A stretch of DNA of 7,325 bases from an uncultured Lachnoanaerobaculum sp. (lineage in GTDB: Bacteria; Bacillota; Clostridia; Lachnospirales; Lachnospiraceae), in the NCBI GenBank assembly GCA_938041725.1, contig CALISX010000426.1, positions 1-7,325 of the forward strand, written 5' to 3'. Made by a program: the position numbers and the translations under genes. A model generated the notes under the pieces. It was given only the letters and a program-made list of their open reading frames with translations, had not been told where the DNA came from and did not search any database. Below, in pieces: positions 5,279 to 7,325 of this stretch; the first letter of the stretch is position 1; the number at the start of each line of letters is the position of its first letter.

Positions 5279-7128
5279 TGGCACAGGATTTATGGAAGAA
5301 AATTCCCGTTGCGGAGCAGGAGCCGAAGAAGAGAGCAGCGAATTTTGAAGAGGTTTGTCTTGGCTATACCCCGGAGGAGGCTAAGGCGGAGGCCCTTCGC
5401 TGCTTTAATTGTAAAAATGCCAAATGTATTCAGGGCTGTCCTGTACGAATTGATATTCCTGCCTTCATCCAGCAGATTTTAAAGGATGATATTGAGGCAG
5501 CTGCAGATGTGATTGCCCTTTCCAGCTCCCTGCCTGCGGTTTGCGGAAGGGTGTGTCCCCAGGAAACCCAGTGCGAAGGGGTTTGTATCCGGAGCAAAAG
5601 AGGAGATGCGGTTTCCATTGGAAAGCTGGAGCGGTATGGGGCAGACACGGCTAAGAAGATGGGGATTAAGCCAAAGGCCAACCCCAACAAAAACGGCAAG
5701 CGGGTGGCCGTGGTGGGTTCCGGTCCTGCAGGATTAAGCTGTGCAGGAGATTTGGCAAAGCTTGGCTATGAGGTGACAATTTTTGAGGCGCTGCATGAGC
5801 CGGGAGGGGTTTTGATCTATGGTATCCCGGAGTTCCGTCTTCCCAAGGATGATGTGGTGCCGGAGATTCAAAATGTTCTGGATCTGGGAGTGAAGCTGGA
5901 AACCGATGTGATTATTGGAAAAACCGTAACTGTGGACGAGCTTTTGGAGGAAGAGGGCTTTGATGCGGTATTTATTGGTTCCGGTGCCGGCCTTCCCATG
6001 TTTATGGGCATTCCAGGAGAAAATGCCAATGGGGTATTTTCTGCCAATGAGTATTTAACCAGAAACAATCTCATGAAGGCCTTCAGAGAGGACTACCACA
6101 CCCCCATACTGAAGAGCAAGAAGGTTTGCGTAGTGGGTGGTGGAAATGTGGCCATGGATGCTGCCAGAACCGCCCTGCGTCTGGGGGCTGAGGTGCATGT
6201 GGTATACAGAAGAAGTGAAGCGGAGCTTCCTGCCCGTGTGGAGGAGGTGCATCACGCCAAGGAAGAGGGAATTATCTTTGACCTTTTAACTAATCCTGTG
6301 GAAATTCTGGAAGATGAAAAGGGATGGGTTAAGGGTATGAAGGTGATCAAAATGGAGCTGGGGGAACCGGATGCCTCCGGCAGAAGAAGGCCCGTGGAGA
6401 TTCCAGGCAGTGAATTTGTGATTGACTGCGATGCAGTGATTATGTCCCTGGGAACCTCCCCTAATCCCCTGATTTCCAGAACCACAGAGGGTCTCAATAC
6501 CAATAAATGGAAATGTATCGAAGCGAATGAGTCCAACGGACAGACCTCCAGAAAGGGAGTCTTTGCCGGAGGAGATGCGGTAACCGGGGCTGCCACGGTG
6601 ATTTTAGCCATGGGAGCAGGACGGGCTGCCGCCAAGGGCATTCATGAATACTTGTCTGGAGAAAAGACCGGTTCAGTGATGTTTATTTCTAATGATCCTA
6701 GATTCCGAATGTTATCCACTAATAATAAGAGTATGTATGTAGGGTTGCCAACTAAATACGATAGCCTTCCTACCGGTATGATGAGTTATCAAGGGAATAG
6801 CGTTGGCGCTAATACATCCGGTTCATTAACCTTAACGGCAGACTTTAATGAGAAAACAGTATCGGGTAAAATTTATAATAGAACTCAGGATAATGGAGCA
6901 AAATTACCGGACATTGAATTACGCACGAGCGCGATTATGAGAACTCCAACTGATACTGGCGCGGGAGATGGATTTGGTGTAGGATTCAGAGGAAATACTG
7001 CAAGTGACGGACGAAGTGGCAGATATGACGGTCTTTTTATGGGGCCGAATGCCGAAGAAGTTATTGGAAAATGGAGTAACAATTCTAGCCTTAGCTCGTC
7101 AGAGGTTTTTGCGGGCGAAAGAAGATAA
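5278..7128 (+). CDS. nfnB: NfnB large subunit, fused in frame to a foreign TbpB-like C-terminal segment
   Basis: The frame encodes 616 residues, but the enzyme accounts only for about 1-463, the usual NfnB length. An N-terminal Fe-S domain has C42-x2-C45-x4-C50-x3-C54 and C89-x3-C93-x5-C99-x3-C103, ligands for two [4Fe-4S] clusters. It is followed by the glutamate-synthase small-subunit-like flavoprotein: FAD site G147-S-G-P-A-G152, P-G-G-V-L-I-Y-G-I-P, NAD(P)H site G287-G-G-N-V-A292 with Y-R-R-S, and the closing F429-A-G-G-D433 and A-M-G-A-G-R segments. All expected parts are present, so the catalytic portion is complete. It pairs with NfnA for bifurcating NADH/ferredoxin/NADP+ chemistry. 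After E462-K463 the sequence changes abruptly to a beta-rich, Gly/Asn/Ser-rich segment ending at residue 616 that has no counterpart in NfnB. The normal nfnB stop is missing. Expression and folding of such a fusion are doubtful; a chimeric join near 6667 is the likelier explanation. Confidence 0.88.
   Translation: MAQDLWKKIPVAEQEPKKRAANFEEVCLGYTPEEAKAEALRCFNCKNAKCIQGCPVRIDIPAFIQQILKDDIEAAADVIALSSSLPAVCGRVCPQETQCEGVCIRSKRGDAVSIGKLERYGADTAKKMGIKPKANPNKNGKRVAVVGSGPAGLSCAGDLAKLGYEVTIFEALHEPGGVLIYGIPEFRLPKDDVVPEIQNVLDLGVKLETDVIIGKTVTVDELLEEEGFDAVFIGSGAGLPMFMGIPGENANGVFSANEYLTRNNLMKAFREDYHTPILKSKKVCVVGGGNVAMDAARTALRLGAEVHVVYRRSEAELPARVEEVHHAKEEGIIFDLLTNPVEILEDEKGWVKGMKVIKMELGEPDASGRRRPVEIPGSEFVIDCDAVIMSLGTSPNPLISRTTEGLNTNKWKCIEANESNGQTSRKGVFAGGDAVTGAATVILAMGAGRAAAKGIHEYLSGEKTGSVMFISNDPRFRMLSTNNKSMYVGLPTKYDSLPTGMMSYQGNSVGANTSGSLTLTADFNEKTVSGKIYNRTQDNGAKLPDIELRTSAIMRTPTDTGAGDGFGVGFRGNTASDGRSGRYDGLFMGPNAEEVIGKWSNNSSLSSSEVFAGERR
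6667..7128 (+). other. TbpB-like surface-lipoprotein C-terminal barrel domain, 5'-truncated, in frame with nfnB
   Basis: Residues 464-616 of the open frame resemble the C-terminal beta-barrel shared by transferrin-binding protein B, factor-H-binding-like and other Slam-dependent surface lipoproteins of Pasteurellaceae, Neisseriaceae and Moraxellaceae. The landmarks are L-P-T-G with Y-x-G-N (497-507), S-G-S-L-T-L-T-A-D-F (514-523), V-S-G-K-I (528-532), G-R-Y-D-G-L-F-M-G-P-N-A-E-E-V-I-G-K (581-598), and a final V-F-A-G near the C-terminus. Such proteins normally start with a signal peptide and lipobox and sit on the outer membrane. Both are absent here, so this is the rear part of a gene. GC drops from 36/60 at 5701-5760 to 22/60 and 23/60 at 6661-6780, with more AT-ending codons. 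The precise junction is uncertain by about 15 bases. Family assignment is from motif memory, not a search. Confidence 0.65.
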
Positions 7129-7150
7129 TCTTGCTTATAAAAATGGTCTG

Positions 7151-7185
7151 AAAATATACCGCTCTTTTGAGCGGTATATTTTTTT
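7151..7185. terminator. Intrinsic terminator hairpin between convergent genes
   Basis: AAAATATACCGCTC (7151-7164) and GAGCGGTATATTTT (7169-7182) form a perfect 14-bp stem around a TTTT loop. On the + strand a run of seven T (7179-7185) closes the structure. It lies 22 bases after the stop of the fused frame and five bases beyond the end of the minus-strand gene, so it could serve both directions. The T tail is better for the + strand. The ACCGCTC/GAGCGGT core resembles, but does not match, uptake-signal cores of Pasteurellaceae (AAGCGGT). Confidence 0.88.
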
Positions 7186-7189
7186 AGTT

Positions 7190-7324
7190 TTACAATATAA
7201 TTGTTTTATTCTGAAATACGAAAATCCGGTCATGCAGGGCTAAATCAAGTGCTCTGCTTAGTACAGTTTTTTCTACATCACGCCCGGCTTTCATCATTGC
7301 ATCCGCATTATAAGTATTTCCTCT
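7190..7324 (-). CDS. Unrecognised protein, C-terminal fragment (gene continues past the right edge)
   Basis: Reading the minus strand from the right edge gives 44 uninterrupted codons ending in TAA at 7192-7190, a few bases before the shared terminator hairpin. The residues look protein-like: an amphipathic helical part (Y-N-A-D-A-M-M-K-A-G-R-D-V-E-K-T-V-L, then S-R-A-L-D-L-A-L) followed by a likely beta-strand end D-R-I-F-V-F-Q-N-K-T-I-I-L. I do not recognise the family. The convergent position with a terminator between, and a stop right next to it, support a real gene end. Local GC is low (23/60 at 7201-7260), like the TbpB-like segment and unlike the clostridial part, so it probably shares origin with that segment. 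The start and most of the protein are outside the window. Confidence 0.5.
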   Translation of the reverse strand, partial: RGNTYNADAMMKAGRDVEKTVLSRALDLALHDRIFVFQNKTIIL

Positions 7325-7325
7325 G

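Noticed and set aside
6252..6641. 129-codon open frame on the minus strand inside nfnB
   Set aside because: It lies wholly antisense to a strongly conserved enzyme; its Ser/Pro/Ala-rich content is what an antisense frame of GC-rich coding sequence gives. No ribosome binding site or recognisable domain.
7158..7175. Inverted DNA uptake signal sequences forming the terminator
   Set aside because: The core reads GAGCGGT, not the AAGTGCGGT or ACAAGCGGT type cores of Pasteurellaceae nor the neisserial GCCGTCTGAA, so a strict uptake-signal call is not supported.
7004..7243. 79-codon + strand open frame crossing the terminator hairpin
   Set aside because: It overlaps the TbpB-like frame, runs through the hairpin and T-run, and has no family-like content.
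1..7325. CRISPR arrays, tRNA or rRNA genes, insertion sequences
   Set aside because: No regularly spaced repeats, no tRNA-like cloverleaf or CCA-type ends, and no transposase or terminal inverted repeats were seen on either strand, including around the 6667 junction.

Overview
The first ~6.66 kb looks like a chromosomal segment of a Gram-positive anaerobe of the class Clostridia, most like Lachnospiraceae. This rests on gene content (a large U32/DUF3656 protein behind ruvB, and an nfnAB pair), GGAGG-type ribosome binding sites and tight co-directional gene packing. The assignment is an inference from protein character; no database search was possible. Everything from about 6667 to the end looks different: lower GC, different codon choice, and a protein domain typical of Gram-negative Gamma/Betaproteobacteria.

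Layout, all on + except the last gene. 2-256: C-terminal end of the Holliday-junction helicase RuvB. 243-2486: a 747-residue U32 'peptidase' (RlhA-type RNA-hydroxylation family), overlapping ruvB by 14 bases. 2487-2571: a short gap with a good sigma-A-like promoter candidate, a 14-base direct repeat and a small hairpin at the ribosome binding site. 2572-4159: a three-gene operon joined by ATGA overlaps, encoding a Nudix hydrolase, a divergent ThyX-like protein lacking the canonical RHR residues, and dihydrofolate reductase. 4160-4384: a 225-base leader with a weak promoter candidate and an 18-base imperfect palindrome shaped like a Rex operator. 4385-6666: nfnA and nfnB, overlapping by one base (TAATG), encoding the electron-bifurcating NADH-dependent reduced ferredoxin:NADP+ oxidoreductase.

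The nfnB frame does not stop where the family normally ends (about residue 463). It runs on for 153 codons into a segment resembling the C-terminal beta-barrel of TbpB-like / Slam-dependent surface lipoproteins, and stops at 7128. A perfect 14-bp hairpin terminator follows, then the 3' end of an unrecognised convergent gene on the minus strand that leaves the window.

Functionally, the Clostridia-like part combines DNA repair, a probable RNA-modification enzyme, folate/thymidylate metabolism and redox balancing between NADH, NADPH and ferredoxin. The most striking item is the in-frame junction near 6667. The simplest explanation is a chimeric join (assembly or amplification artefact) between a clostridial and a proteobacterial sequence. 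A real transfer-generated fusion cannot be excluded from sequence alone. The best biological lead is the ThyX-like protein with an altered signature motif, sitting between a Nudix hydrolase and DHFR.
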